Positions 47,065 to 56,107 of a DNA stretch of 64,000 bases are shown one piece after another. Position numbers and translations under genes: made by a program. Source of the stretch: Paraburkholderia sp. NMBU_R16 (GTDB lineage: Bacteria; Pseudomonadota; Gammaproteobacteria; Burkholderiales; Burkholderiaceae); NCBI RefSeq assembly GCF_013282575.1, contig NZ_JAAAYE010000005.1:1-64000 (forward strand), given 5' to 3'. How positions within the stretch are numbered: the stretch's first letter is position 1; each line of letters begins with the position of its first letter. The notes under the pieces are model-generated. The model was not told where the DNA came from and ran no database searches. It saw nothing but the letters and a program-made list of their open reading frames with translations.

Positions 47065-47077
47065 TTGTATTTTACAA
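47065..47077. promoter_or_regulatory. TTGTA-TTT-TACAA operator-like dyad of the toxin-antitoxin locus
   Basis: A perfect 5-bp inverted repeat immediately upstream of the old toxin ATG. It overlaps the minus-strand -10-like TACAAT (TTGATC 18 bases before it). The position fits autoregulation by the antitoxin. Confidence 0.45.
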
Positions 47078-47385
47078 ACTACTCACCGATCAAGAGGAGT
47101 TAAATAGTGATGCCGCCCCGAGAACGCGCACCGTGGTAGTCCAGATATAAGAAGAAGTAACGTTGATCGCTGAGGCGCCGAACACTGCGGCAAGGGCAGC
47201 CTGGTAAGGGGGCATCCAAAGGGGCGCGCGCTCGAACCGCTTTCGAGCGATGTAGCAGAAGCGACGGACGATCGGTACGCCACGGCGACGGAGCGAGTCG
47301 GGGTGGCTAGCAGGCTATGGAATCTACCTGCTTCGACATCGAATTCCCTCGCCGGTTGAGCGAACTTCCCAGGTAGGGCCGAATC
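47078..47385. other. Gap between toxin-antitoxin remnant and oxidoreductase genes
   Basis: About 300 bases with no gene I can support. Open frames here are short, Ser/Arg-rich and lack family motifs. The part next to the toxin is AT-rich and holds its promoter; the rest is featureless. Confidence 0.55.
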
Positions 47386-47427
47386 AAAAAACGCCACAAT
47401 CGACGGAAAGATCGATCGGGGCGTTTT
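47386..47427 (-). terminator. Rho-independent terminator of the molybdopterin oxidoreductase operon
   Basis: On the minus strand AAAACGCC and GGCGTTTTTT form a stem that continues with TCGAT/ATCGA inside, and it ends in a run of six T. It starts about 25 bases after the stop of the minus-strand gene at 47451. The stem is nearly symmetrical and could act on both strands. Confidence 0.8.
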
Positions 47428-47450
47428 GCCAGCGGGCCTGAAGCCGCCGT

Positions 47451-49733
47451 TCAAGCCGTCTTCAACTGCTCTCCCACGGGTAACTTCCGTATCCGCTTGC
47501 CCGTTGCGGCGAAAATCGCATTCGTCAAAGCCGGCGCGAGCGCCGACGTGCCCGGCTCGCCGATACCACCCGGCGCTTCGCCGCTCTTCACGATATGCAC
47601 CACGATCTCCGGCGTTTCATTGAGCCGCAATACACGATAGTCCGTGAAATTGCTCTGCTCGACCCGGCCATCCTTGATCGTGATTTCGCTATAAAGCGCA
47701 CCGGTGATACCGAAGACGACACCGCCTTGTATCTGCGCTTCGATCGTCCTCGGATTGACGGCCATGCCGCAATCGACGGCACATACGACGCGGTCCACCT
47801 TCACCGCGCCGCCCTCGACCGTCACCTCCGCCACCATGCTCAAATAGCTGCCGAAGGCGTGCATGACCGATACGCCGCGCCCCTTTCCTTTCGGCATCGC
47901 GCTGCCCCAACCGGCCTCGCGCGTGGCAACCTGCAACACGTGCGCGGCACGCGGCGCATCGCCTAGCAAATCGAGCCGATACTTCACCGGGTCGATGCCC
48001 GCATGTACGGCAAGTTCGTCGATGAAGCTTTCGACGACGAACGTGCCGCGCGTCGCGCCGACGCCGCGCCAGAACGCGGTCGGAATAGGACCGGGCTCCT
48101 CCCGCACATAATCGACGAGTTGATTCGGCAGGCTATAAGGCAGTTCGGCCGCCACTTCGACCGCATCAGGATCGACGCCGTTCTTTACGACTGCCGGCGC
48201 GAAGCGTGCCAGGATCGACGAGCCCACCACCCGATGCTGCCAGGCTATGGGCTTGCCGTTCGCGTCGAGGCCGGCAGATATTCGATCGTAGTAGCAAGGC
48301 CGATACATGTCGTGCTGGACGTCTTCCTCTCGGGTCCAGACGACCTTGACCGGCGAATCGACGGCCTTGCCGATCTTCAACGCCTGCACGATCGCGTCGA
48401 CCTCAAGCCTTCTGCCGAAACCGCCGCCGAGCAAATGGTTATGGACGGCCACCTTTTCGGGGGGCAGCCCGGTCACCTTGGCGCCCGCGGCGCGAGCGAT
48501 GGTCGGAACCTGCGTACCCACCCAGATATCGCAACGATCGGCGCGCACGTGCACCGTGCAGTTGATGGGCTCCATCGTGGCATGCGCGAGCAGCGGTTGC
48601 TCATAGACCGCATCGATGCGCGCCTTGGCCTCGCCGAACGCTTTGCCGACGTCCCCTTCCTTGCGGGCGACAGCGCCGTCGCGCCGCGACGCTTCCGCAA
48701 GATCGGTAAAAATCTTCTGAGTCGATAGCGTCGCAGCCTGTCCGCCGTTCCACTTGATGTCGAGGGCAGCAACGCCTTGCTTCGCAGCCCAGGTATGCGC
48801 CGCGACAACGGCAACTGCGTTGTCGAGCTTCACCACCTGATGCACTCCGGGCACTTGCTTGGCACGCGTATCGTCAACGCTCTCCATCGTGCCGCCGAAC
48901 ACGGGGCAATTGACGATCGCCGCGTAGACCATGCCGGGCAGGCGCACGTCGAAGCCGAACAGCGCAGTACCATCCACTTTTTGCGCCGAATCGAGCCGGT
49001 CCGTGGGCTTGCCGATCAGTTCGAAGTCCTTGGGATCCTTGAGCGGGACAGTGGTCGGCAACGGCAGCTTCGCCGCGGCATCGACGAGTTTGCCGTAGGC
49101 GATACGCCGTCCGCTCGGCGTGTGCACGACTTCACCGGCGCGCGCCGTGCATGAAGCCGGATCGACGCGCCATTGCCGCGCCGCGGCCGAGACAAGTAAT
49201 GCGCGCGCCGTGGCACCCGCTTGGCGCATCGGCTGCCATGCGAAGCGAATCGAGGTCGAGCCGCCGGTGATCTGCCCGCCTCCCAGCAACGGATCGCCAT
49301 ACAGCTTGTCGTCGGGCGGCGCATGATCGAGCGTCACTTGCTGCAACGGCACCGCCAGTTCCTCGGCGATCAGCATGGGAATCGAGGTATAGACGCCCTG
49401 CCCCATCTCCACCTTGGGCATCACGAGCGTCACGCGGCTTTCGCGGTCGATGCGGATGAACGCATTCGGCGCGAACGTGCCGGGCGCTGCGACTTCGGAA
49501 GCCTGCCCTTCGACGGCGGATCGGCGCGCATGCGCGCCACGGTCGGTCGCAGCATCGGCTCGTACGCTGAAACCGAGCAGCAGTCCGCCGCCGGCGGCTG
49601 CACCGAGCGTCATGCCGAACTTGAGAAACGTCCGGCGTGAGACGGCGGAGCCGGCCGGCTCATTGGCAAGATCGGGCGCCCCAGCGGCACTTGCCTCCAC
49701 GCTGTGGGCGAGATCGAAGAGTCCTTTCGACAT
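47451..49733 (-). CDS. Molybdopterin-binding large subunit, isoquinoline 1-oxidoreductase (IorB)-like
   Basis: A 760-residue xanthine-dehydrogenase-family subunit. Residues 32-60 hold a twin-arginine signal (SRRTFLKFG), so the enzyme is exported folded. Molybdopterin-contact stretches (GGGFGRRLEVDA, FWRGVGATRG) and the catalytic Glu726 in GIGEPGTSALAPALTNA are present. With the small [2Fe-2S] subunit one base upstream it forms the two-subunit IorAB type that hydroxylates N-heterocycles or oxidises aldehydes. No cytochrome subunit or XdhC-like maturation gene is adjacent, so electron acceptor and cofactor insertion depend on genes elsewhere. Confidence 0.92.
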   Translation of the reverse strand: MSKGLFDLAHSVEASAAGAPDLANEPAGSAVSRRTFLKFGMTLGAAAGGGLLLGFSVRADAATDRGAHARRSAVEGQASEVAAPGTFAPNAFIRIDRESRVTLVMPKVEMGQGVYTSIPMLIAEELAVPLQQVTLDHAPPDDKLYGDPLLGGGQITGGSTSIRFAWQPMRQAGATARALLVSAAARQWRVDPASCTARAGEVVHTPSGRRIAYGKLVDAAAKLPLPTTVPLKDPKDFELIGKPTDRLDSAQKVDGTALFGFDVRLPGMVYAAIVNCPVFGGTMESVDDTRAKQVPGVHQVVKLDNAVAVVAAHTWAAKQGVAALDIKWNGGQAATLSTQKIFTDLAEASRRDGAVARKEGDVGKAFGEAKARIDAVYEQPLLAHATMEPINCTVHVRADRCDIWVGTQVPTIARAAGAKVTGLPPEKVAVHNHLLGGGFGRRLEVDAIVQALKIGKAVDSPVKVVWTREEDVQHDMYRPCYYDRISAGLDANGKPIAWQHRVVGSSILARFAPAVVKNGVDPDAVEVAAELPYSLPNQLVDYVREEPGPIPTAFWRGVGATRGTFVVESFIDELAVHAGIDPVKYRLDLLGDAPRAAHVLQVATREAGWGSAMPKGKGRGVSVMHAFGSYLSMVAEVTVEGGAVKVDRVVCAVDCGMAVNPRTIEAQIQGGVVFGITGALYSEITIKDGRVEQSNFTDYRVLRLNETPEIVVHIVKSGEAPGGIGEPGTSALAPALTNAIFAATGKRIRKLPVGEQLKTA

Positions 49734-49734
49734 C

Positions 49735-50190
49735 TCACGCCTCCCCTGCCGCGTGCTTCACGGCCGCGCGAATGCGGTTGTAGGTGCCGCAACGACACAG
49801 GTTGCCCGCCATCGCCGCGTCGATATCGGCGTCGCTCGGCTTCGGGTTTTGCGCGAGCAGCGAGGCGGCCGACATCACCTGCCCCGACTGGCAATAACCG
49901 CATTGGACGACATCGAGATCGCGCCAGGCTTCCTGCACCTTGCGCCCTGCCGGCGTGGCGCCGACGGCTTCGATCGTCGTGATTTTCTTGCCGGCGACGG
50001 CCGACACCGGCAGCACGCACGAGCGCACCGCGGCCCCATCGAGATGGACCGTGCACGCACCGCACTGAGCGATGCCGCAACCGAACTTCGTGCCGGTCAG
50101 TCCCACGACGTCGCGCAGTACCCACAGGAGCGGCATATCGTCCGGCACGTCGAGCGTGTGGACCTTTCCGTTGATCGTCAGTGTCGCCAT
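49735..50190 (-). CDS. [2Fe-2S] small subunit, IorA-like
   Basis: A 151-residue protein with two [2Fe-2S] clusters: the plant-type set CGIAQCGAC plus a later Cys, and the alpha-helical set CGYCQSG and CRC. Length and order match the small subunit of isoquinoline 1-oxidoreductase and related aldehyde oxidoreductases. It passes electrons from the molybdenum site. It has no signal peptide and would be co-exported with the Tat-bearing large subunit. It lies directly downstream of an alcohol dehydrogenase gene on the same strand. Confidence 0.92.
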   Translation of the reverse strand: MATLTINGKVHTLDVPDDMPLLWVLRDVVGLTGTKFGCGIAQCGACTVHLDGAAVRSCVLPVSAVAGKKITTIEAVGATPAGRKVQEAWRDLDVVQCGYCQSGQVMSAASLLAQNPKPSDADIDAAMAGNLCRCGTYNRIRAAVKHAAGEA

Positions 50191-50203
50191 GCTCAGTCCT
50201 TTC

Positions 50204-51256
50204 TTATTGTCTCAATGAGTCGATATCGATCACGAAGCGGTATTTCACATCGCTTTTCAACATCCGGCCGTAAGCTTCGTTGATCTGCTGCATCGGAATC
50301 ATTTCGATGTCCGAGGTAATGCCATGCTGACCGCAAAAATCGAGCATCTCCTGCGTTTCGGCGATTCCCCCGATCAGCGAACCAGCCAGCCGACGGCGCT
50401 TCATGATCAGGCTGAACACTTGCGGCGACGGATGATCGTGCTCGGGTGCGCCGACCAGCGTCATCGTCCCATCGCGCTTGAGCAATGCGATGAACGGATT
50501 CAAATCGTGTTGCGCGGCAACTGTATTGATCAATAGATCGAAGCTGTTCGCATGTTTGGCCATCGCCTCCGGGTCCTTCGAGATGACGACCTCGTCCGCG
50601 CCCAGCCGCTTGCCGTCTTCGACCTTCGACGCCGACGTCGTGAAAAGTACCACGTGCGCGCCCATTGCGTGCGCAAGCTTCACACCCATGTGCCCGAGGC
50701 CGCCGAGACCGACGATGCCGACTTTCTTGCCGGGGCTGGCGCCCCAGGTGCGCAACGGTGAGTAGGTCGTGATGCCCGCGCACAACAGCGGTGCAACGGC
50801 AGCCGGGTCGAGGTTGTCGGGCACGCGCAGCACGAACGCTTCGTCGACGACGAGGTTCGTCGAATAGCCACCGTAGGTCGTTTCACCTGTTACGCGGTCC
50901 GTGCCGTTGTAGGTGGCGACGAAGCCGTTCTCGCAGTATTGCTCGAGGCCTTCCTGGCAGCTCGCGCAGGTGCGGCACGAATCGACGAGACAGCCTACAC
51001 CGACGAGATCGCCCGTCTTGTAGCGGGTGACGGCTGGTCCGACGTCCATCACACGTCCGACGATCTCATGGCCCGGCACGACGGGATAGATGCTGTTACT
51101 CCATTCGTTGCGTGCCTGGTGCAGGTCCGAGTGGCACACGCCGCAGAACATCACTTCGATATGCACGTCGTACTCGCGCAGACCGCGACGCTCCAATTCG
51201 AACGGCGCGAGCGGCGATTGTGCGTTCTGGGCTGCGTAGGCGTGAGTCTTGTACAT
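50204..51256 (-). CDS. Zinc-dependent alcohol dehydrogenase, YahK/AdhC-type
   Basis: A 350-residue medium-chain dehydrogenase. Cys41 with His63-Glu64 (GHE) forms the catalytic zinc site, four Cys near residues 95-108 ([15 protein letters not shown]) the structural zinc, and GLGGLGH the NADP motif. It resembles the cinnamyl-alcohol-dehydrogenase-like NADP aldehyde reductases. The ATG at 51256 has AGGAG seven bases upstream. It may form an operon with the iorAB-like pair (13-base gap), which would give an alcohol-aldehyde-acid route, and it is divergent from an AraC regulator. Confidence 0.9.
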   Translation of the reverse strand: MYKTHAYAAQNAQSPLAPFELERRGLREYDVHIEVMFCGVCHSDLHQARNEWSNSIYPVVPGHEIVGRVMDVGPAVTRYKTGDLVGVGCLVDSCRTCASCQEGLEQYCENGFVATYNGTDRVTGETTYGGYSTNLVVDEAFVLRVPDNLDPAAVAPLLCAGITTYSPLRTWGASPGKKVGIVGLGGLGHMGVKLAHAMGAHVVLFTTSASKVEDGKRLGADEVVISKDPEAMAKHANSFDLLINTVAAQHDLNPFIALLKRDGTMTLVGAPEHDHPSPQVFSLIMKRRRLAGSLIGGIAETQEMLDFCGQHGITSDIEMIPMQQINEAYGRMLKSDVKYRFVIDIDSLRQ

Positions 51257-51360
51257 GGTCGCTCCTGTCATGCGGTTAAGCAAAATGCGGTATCGCATCG
51301 AGCCTCACATCCTAGGCAGCGGTCGTGCCCCGCGGAATACCTGAACCTCTTGAAGCCTTG

Positions 51361-51428
51361 CCTGTTTCTCTTGGCAAGCAGCAAAACCGCGCCGTTGGTG
51401 GTAGATTTCGAGCCTGTTCCTCTTGCCA
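51361..51428. promoter_or_regulatory. Two 16-bp direct repeats before the araC gene
   Basis: CCTGTTTCTCTTGGCA (51361-51376) and CCTGTTCCTCTTGCCA (51413-51428) match at 14 of 16 positions and start 52 bases apart, about five helical turns. AraC-family activators bind such same-face direct repeats; the second copy ends 15 bases before the araC ATG. Good candidates for control of the divergent dehydrogenase operon. Confidence 0.5.
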
Positions 51429-51443
51429 GGCCGCACCCCGGAC

Positions 51444-52415
51444 ATGACGCATTCTTTTTCGGAAACCGCTCGTGTGGACATCGACGCGTCGCAGGCACGC
51501 GTCGTCGAATTGCTGGGCCGGCTCGCGCCGGCCGAAGGCATCGTGCCTTCGTCGATCGAAGGCGTAAAGCTGATGCGCGTGAACCATCGCTGCCCGCGCA
51601 TACCGGTCCTGTACGACCCGAGCATCGTCATCGTCTGCCAAGGACGGAAACGAGGCTTCCTGGGCGCTCAGACGTTCGTCTACGACCCGCAGCATTATCT
51701 CGTGATGGCCGTGCCGCTGCCGTTCGAATGCGAGACCGAAGCGACGCCCGACGAACCGCTGCTGGCCGTCAAGATTCAGATGGATCTCGCTGTCGTTGCC
51801 GAGTTGCTGATTGCGCTGAACGACTCGCGCGGTCCCATCCAGGGCGAGCCTCGCGCGTTTTACGCCACCCCGCTCGAAAGGCCGCTCGCCGATGCGGTAT
51901 TGCGGCTCGTGGAAGCGCTGGCCTCGCCTGCCGATGCCCCGATTCTCGGCCCGGGCATCGTGCGCGAGATCTGCTATCGCGTGCTGACAGGCCCGCAAGG
52001 CGATGTCATTCGCGTCGCGCTGACGCATCAGCATCATTTCGGCCGTATTGCGAAGGCTTTACGCCGCATTCATTCGGATTACCAGAACAATCTCGATGTC
52101 GAAATGCTCGCACGCGAGGCAGGCATGAGCCTCGCGGTGTTCCATGCGCAGTTCAAGGCCGTAACGGCCACTTCGCCGATGCAGTATGTGAAGACCACGC
52201 GCCTGCACCATGCGCGTTTGCTGATGGCGCAAGACGGGCTCAACGTCAGCGCGGCGGCGGCACACGTCGGCTATGAAAGTGCCTCGCAGTTCAGCCGTGA
52301 ATTCAAGCGGCTTTTTGGCGTCACGCCCGCCGACGAGGCGCGGCGTGTGCGCGCGGCGGTCGGCTCGCCGCCGCCCGTCGCGCCTTTACGCAGCCAGTAT
52401 GTGACGGCGGAATGA
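51444..52415 (+). CDS. AraC-family regulator
   Basis: A 323-residue regulator with an N-terminal AraC_N-type ligand domain (residues about 20-190, RIPVLYDPSIVIVCQGRK) and two C-terminal HTH motifs (LDVEMLAREAGMSLAVFHAQF; VSAAAAHVGYESASQFSREF). Such proteins commonly control a divergent alcohol dehydrogenase or aldo-keto reductase. Here the ADH gene is divergent and an aldo-keto reductase converges on the other side. I use the ATG at 51444; a TTG seven codons upstream is open. Confidence 0.88.
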   Translation: MTHSFSETARVDIDASQARVVELLGRLAPAEGIVPSSIEGVKLMRVNHRCPRIPVLYDPSIVIVCQGRKRGFLGAQTFVYDPQHYLVMAVPLPFECETEATPDEPLLAVKIQMDLAVVAELLIALNDSRGPIQGEPRAFYATPLERPLADAVLRLVEALASPADAPILGPGIVREICYRVLTGPQGDVIRVALTHQHHFGRIAKALRRIHSDYQNNLDVEMLAREAGMSLAVFHAQFKAVTATSPMQYVKTTRLHHARLLMAQDGLNVSAAAAHVGYESASQFSREFKRLFGVTPADEARRVRAAVGSPPPVAPLRSQYVTAE

Positions 52416-52446
52416 GCAAGCGTTGCGGTTTCCGCTCGGGCCTTCG

Positions 52447-53436
52447 TTATCGCAGCGCATCGCCGAAGCGATATTCGTAGCTCAATTCGTCGAGCTTTGT
52501 CTTGAGCGCGCCATCGAGTGGACGATCCGCCGCCGCGATGGAATCGTTCAACTGTTCGGGGCGGCTGGCGCCGATGATCGCCGAGGTGATCGCGGGATTG
52601 GCGAGTACCCAACCGACGGCTGCGGTCACGGGCGACAGCCCGGCCTCAGCCGTCGTTTTACAGAATGCGTCGACCGTTTCGAATTCGCGCTCGTGCCAGT
52701 AGCGCTCCTGATACATCGCACCGGCCGTGCCGAGCGTGAAGCGCCCTTCGGGAGGCGTTGCACCGCGCTTGTGCTTGCCGGTCAACAGCCCGCCGGCCAG
52801 CGGGTTGTAGGGAATCACGCCCAGCCCTTCTTCTTCGGCTAGCGGCAGCAGTTCGCGCTCGATCTGGCGGAAGAGCAGATTGTAGCGAGGCTGCACGGAT
52901 ACGAAGCGCGCCAGCCCGAGGGTCTCGGCACGCCCCAATGCACGCGCGAGCCGATAGGCCAGAAAATTCGAAACGCCGATATAGCGTGCGCGGCCTGAGC
53001 GCACGATCGTATCGAGCGCCTCGAGCGTTTCGTCGACGGGGGTTTCGCGATCGTCGGAATGCAGTTGGTAGAGGTCGACGTAATCGGTGCCGAGCCGATG
53101 CAGCGAGGCATCGATGGCGTCCAGCAGGTGTTTGCGCGATGCGCCCTGATCCCACGGCGACGGACCCATCTTGCCGACGGCCTTCGTGGCGAGGATGAAG
53201 CGTTGGCGCTTGCCTTTCAGCCAGCGTCCGACGATTTCCTCGGTGGCACCGACGCGGGAGTCGCCACCGCCGAGGGGATAGACGTCAGCCGTATCGAAGA
53301 AGGTGATGCCCGCATCTGCAGCGGTCTGCATGATGCGGCCGGACGTCGCTTCATCGGTCTGAAAGCCGAATGTCATCGTGCCTAGACACAGGCGCGAGAC
53401 CGTCAGGCCGGTACGGCCGAGCTTGCGGTATTCCAT
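52447..53436 (-). CDS. Aldo/keto reductase
   Basis: A 329-residue NADPH-dependent aldo-keto reductase of the YajO/Tas-like type. The catalytic tetrad is visible as Asp and Tyr in FFDTADVYPLG, Lys in ATKAVG and His in QLHSDD. GGAGG before the ATG at 53436 fixes the start. It converges with the araC gene with 31 bases between. The physiological carbonyl substrate is unknown. It is the last normal-GC gene before the low-GC island. Confidence 0.9.
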   Translation of the reverse strand: MEYRKLGRTGLTVSRLCLGTMTFGFQTDEATSGRIMQTAADAGITFFDTADVYPLGGGDSRVGATEEIVGRWLKGKRQRFILATKAVGKMGPSPWDQGASRKHLLDAIDASLHRLGTDYVDLYQLHSDDRETPVDETLEALDTIVRSGRARYIGVSNFLAYRLARALGRAETLGLARFVSVQPRYNLLFRQIERELLPLAEEEGLGVIPYNPLAGGLLTGKHKRGATPPEGRFTLGTAGAMYQERYWHEREFETVDAFCKTTAEAGLSPVTAAVGWVLANPAITSAIIGASRPEQLNDSIAAADRPLDGALKTKLDELSYEYRFGDALR

Positions 53437-53573
53437 GAGGTTCCTCCGGGAGTCGAGCGCTGGGGGAGCAGAGGACAAAGGATAACCGGCCTCGTGAATG
53501 CTTGCTTCGGACGCGCATTTCGTTGCGAGCGGCGCTCGTAAGCCAAATCAATCACTAGCCCGCAGACATCACG

Positions 53574-53594
53574 GCATCCATTGGATCCAGATGC
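53574..53594. promoter_or_regulatory. GCATC-N3-TGGATCCA-N-GATGC dyad
   Basis: Outer arms GCATC/GATGC flank the palindrome TGGATCCA. TGGATCCA-type cores are familiar from FadR-branch GntR operators. No GntR gene adjoins, so the reader is unknown. Confidence 0.35.
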
Positions 53595-53719
53595 ATTCGT
53601 GTTTGTGTGTCATCGAACGAGCGGAGCGCTCCCTATCAGCACGGACTCTCCCTCATAGCCAGGTCCGACTTCAATCTTTTAACGAACCCTCCGATCGTCC
53701 GAAATTGCGAAAAAGACCG

Positions 53720-53746
53720 TTGACAAGCGGCGATAGTTCGTACACT
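53720..53746 (+). promoter_or_regulatory. Possible promoter of the eight-gene island
   Basis: TTGACA (53720-53725) is a perfect -35, but TACACT (53741-53746) is only 15 bases away. It points into the island and lies 60 bases before its first ATG. The short spacing makes it weak or activator-dependent. Confidence 0.35.
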
Positions 53747-53805
53747 CGCCTCAAGCTTTCGACATAAAGGTTGCCAAAAGCACGTCTTTGAAAAGGTGAT
53801 TCGAC

Positions 53806-55123
53806 ATGGTGACAAAAGTATGCGAAACACGCGTTGGAAACGTATTGGCTGGCTGGAATCATTTGACAGGAATCGGGCCTACCCAAATTCGCAGTGCTTC
53901 GGGCGCTCGAATACAAACCGCGTCCGGAGAATGGCGTGACGACTACATTATGGGCTGGGGTTCGTGCCTGCTAGGCCACGATAGCTACATTATCAAGGAG
54001 TCAATCAGTCAAGCCTTGTCGAGTGGATTTCTCCAGCAATATGAAACAGAAACGCACCAGCTGTTAAGCGAACGCTTCTGCGCTGCAGTTCCCTGTGCGG
54101 AAAAGCTTCGCCTTGTTAATTCCGGGTTAGAGGCGACTATGTATGCGACTCGAGTGGCTCGAGCTGTAACCGGAAAAAGATTGATCGTAAAATTCGAAGG
54201 CCACTTTCACGGCCTAAACGATACTCTCAGCTGGAATATCGACTCCTCCCCACGGAGCGGCGCAGCGTTCGCGAGCGGCGACCTTGAACGTTTACCCGGC
54301 ACGATTGGAATCCCAGATGAGCTAGGGCAATTGACTGTACCGGTCCCATGGAATGATCTAAGCTCCATTCAGGCAGTCTTCCAATCCCACGCCCGAGATA
54401 TCGCAGGGATTATCCTGGAACCCATAGCCCTAAACATCGGATGCGTCAAGCCTGACGAGCAATTTCTACAAGAACTACGCGCACTTGCGACTGAGCACGG
54501 CGCATTATTGATATTCGATGAAATATTGACCGGATTTCGAGGCAATATCGGCGGAGCACAAAAGGACTATAACGTAACGCCCGACATCGTAACATACGGT
54601 AAGGCATTCGGCTGCGGTATACCAATTGCCGGAATCGCAGGCAAATCTGAATTTATGGATGTGATCGCGCCGCGCGGGCCCCGTGCAAATTAGCGGGACA
54701 AATACAGGACGATATCTTTCAGTCTGCGCAACGCTATCAGTTCTGCAGCATCTGGAAGACGGAGCCATACATCGATACATCAACTCATTGGAACTTCGGC
54801 TCAAGACTGGCTTGAATGAAATATTTACTAGACACGGCATTCCGTGCCATATAGACGGTTACGGCGGCCGAATTGGAGTTCACATCGGAACCGTAGACCG
54901 GCCTCGCTCGATGAAGGACATCGAGCAAATTTATCCTGTCAACTTCGCTCGAAAATTGTTTCGTGCTCTATCAACGGAATATGGCCTGTATGGATTCTTG
55001 ATGCCTCTCGCGTATTGCCCTGAGCCAATCACATTATCGTCGGCACATACCCCTCAAATGATTGACGATGCATGTGACTGGCTGGATACCGCACTCAAGA
55101 AGCTTGATTATCATGCCAATTGA
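53806..55123 (+). pseudogene. Class III PLP aminotransferase (GSA-aminomutase-like) with one frameshift
   Basis: About 438 residues in two frames. The first (53806-54693) carries the substrate-side N-terminus, the PLP region LIFDEILTGFRG and the PLP Lys in DIVTYGKAFGCG. At the CCCC run 54679-54682 there is one base too many; removing one C restores RGPVQISGTNTGRYLS and the rest of the small domain to 55123. The whole resembles glutamate-1-semialdehyde aminomutase-like aminotransferases used on small phospho-sugars or ketones in surface-sugar and secondary pathways. It is first in the low-GC operon. A homopolymer difference this small may be a sequencing error, phase variation or true decay. 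Confidence 0.75.
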
Positions 55124-55625
55124 CGACTATCAAAGCGTTATCGTGCGCCGCTTCATAAATTCTGATATAGCAGCAGCACTGGAACTGATCTCGCAGATCG
55201 GTTCACCTGACGATCTTGCACGTGCAGCGCGCGAACAATTCACCCGCGAACTGGACGCCCCACATGACGAAGAAGTTAGATTTGTCGCGATCTATCGAAG
55301 CATGGTTGTCGGCACGATGGGGTGTGGTCCAGGGCCGCTACCGTCAAAACAAGCCCTATGGGCAGACTGGTTAGTTGTTGACCGCAACCACCGCCGAAGA
55401 AAGATTGCCTCGCTGCTTTATGAAAAGGTCGAAGAATTTGCATCAATTCGCAAAAAAACCTACCTCTGCTTGGATATTGGCAACATAGACAACGAGCGCG
55501 CCGCATTTACTTTTCATCTCCGCAATGGATTTCAGATAGTAGGGCAGCTACCAGACTATTGGGGAGAGCTCGAGCATCTAAACATAATGGCAAAACGCCT
55601 CACTCCTATGGATCGACGCCAATGA
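55113..55625 (+). CDS. GNAT-family N-acetyltransferase
   Basis: A 170-residue acetyltransferase. The acetyl-CoA-binding loop is degenerate (NHRRRKIASLLYEKVEEF in place of the standard R-x2-GxG/A) but in the right place, preceded by WADWLVVD. It probably acetylates an amino group made by one of the island aminotransferases. Its ATG lies inside the last codons of the aminotransferase, and its stop overlaps the next start (ATGA), so it is translationally coupled on both sides. Confidence 0.82.
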   Translation: MPIDDYQSVIVRRFINSDIAAALELISQIGSPDDLARAAREQFTRELDAPHDEEVRFVAIYRSMVVGTMGCGPGPLPSKQALWADWLVVDRNHRRRKIASLLYEKVEEFASIRKKTYLCLDIGNIDNERAAFTFHLRNGFQIVGQLPDYWGELEHLNIMAKRLTPMDRRQ

Positions 55626-56104
55626 TTGTCTTGAATGGAGCTAACGAACTAAGGCCATTGGCCATGGCCTACCGAGCCAGCGGCCTCACCGTAGGACTTT
55701 GTCACGGCTGTTTCGATATCGTTCACTTTGGGCACATACATCATCTGCGCCAAGCCAGTTCGCTTGTAGATCGACTTCTAGTGTCGATCACAGCTGACGA
55801 GTTCATCGATAAGGGCCCCGATCGCCCGATATTTTCAGAGCGCATTCGAGCAGAAATTGTTGCATCCATTCGATACTGTGATCATGTAATCGTGAACCGC
55901 TCCGCAACAGCCGAGCTGATTATTTCCGCTATCCAACCGGATATGTTTTTCAAAGGGGCCGACTACCGCTCGGGTAGTGACCCGAGAGTTCGCGCGGAGC
56001 GTGTGCTCGTCGAAAGCGCAGGTGGACGCCTGATTTTTACCGACGACGCGGTGATGGATTCAACATCTCGGATCGCACGGGCGATCATGTCCAAAGGAGA
56101 GTAA
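55622..56104 (+). CDS. HldE-C/cytidylyltransferase-like nucleotidyltransferase
   Basis: A 160-residue nucleotidyltransferase of the HxGH superfamily. Residues about 28-42 read CHGCFDIVHFGHIHHL, with HFGH as the nucleotide-binding signature, and the later FKGADYRSG and STSRIARAI stretches match the C-terminal domain of the ADP-heptose synthase HldE. It should activate a phosphorylated sugar or polyol with ATP or CTP. It starts within the GNAT stop codon (ATGA). The start at 55622 is set by this coupling; the frame is open further upstream. Confidence 0.82.
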   Translation: MIVLNGANELRPLAMAYRASGLTVGLCHGCFDIVHFGHIHHLRQASSLVDRLLVSITADEFIDKGPDRPIFSERIRAEIVASIRYCDHVIVNRSATAELIISAIQPDMFFKGADYRSGSDPRVRAERVLVESAGGRLIFTDDAVMDSTSRIARAIMSKGE

Positions 56105-56107
56105 TCA

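Larger units (their letters stand above)
53437..53805. other. Left boundary region of the low-GC island
   Basis: 369 bases without a supported gene. Base composition falls along it from the high-GC backbone to the AT-richer island. It contains a partly palindromic site (53574-53594) and a weak promoter candidate (53720-53746). I found no tRNA gene, integrase or long repeat shared with the right end. Confidence 0.6.

Noticed and set aside
47083-47454. A 123-codon minus-strand frame in the gap after the oxidoreductase operon
   Set aside because: It runs through the intrinsic terminator at 47386-47427, is Ser/Arg/Pro-rich and has no ribosome binding site.
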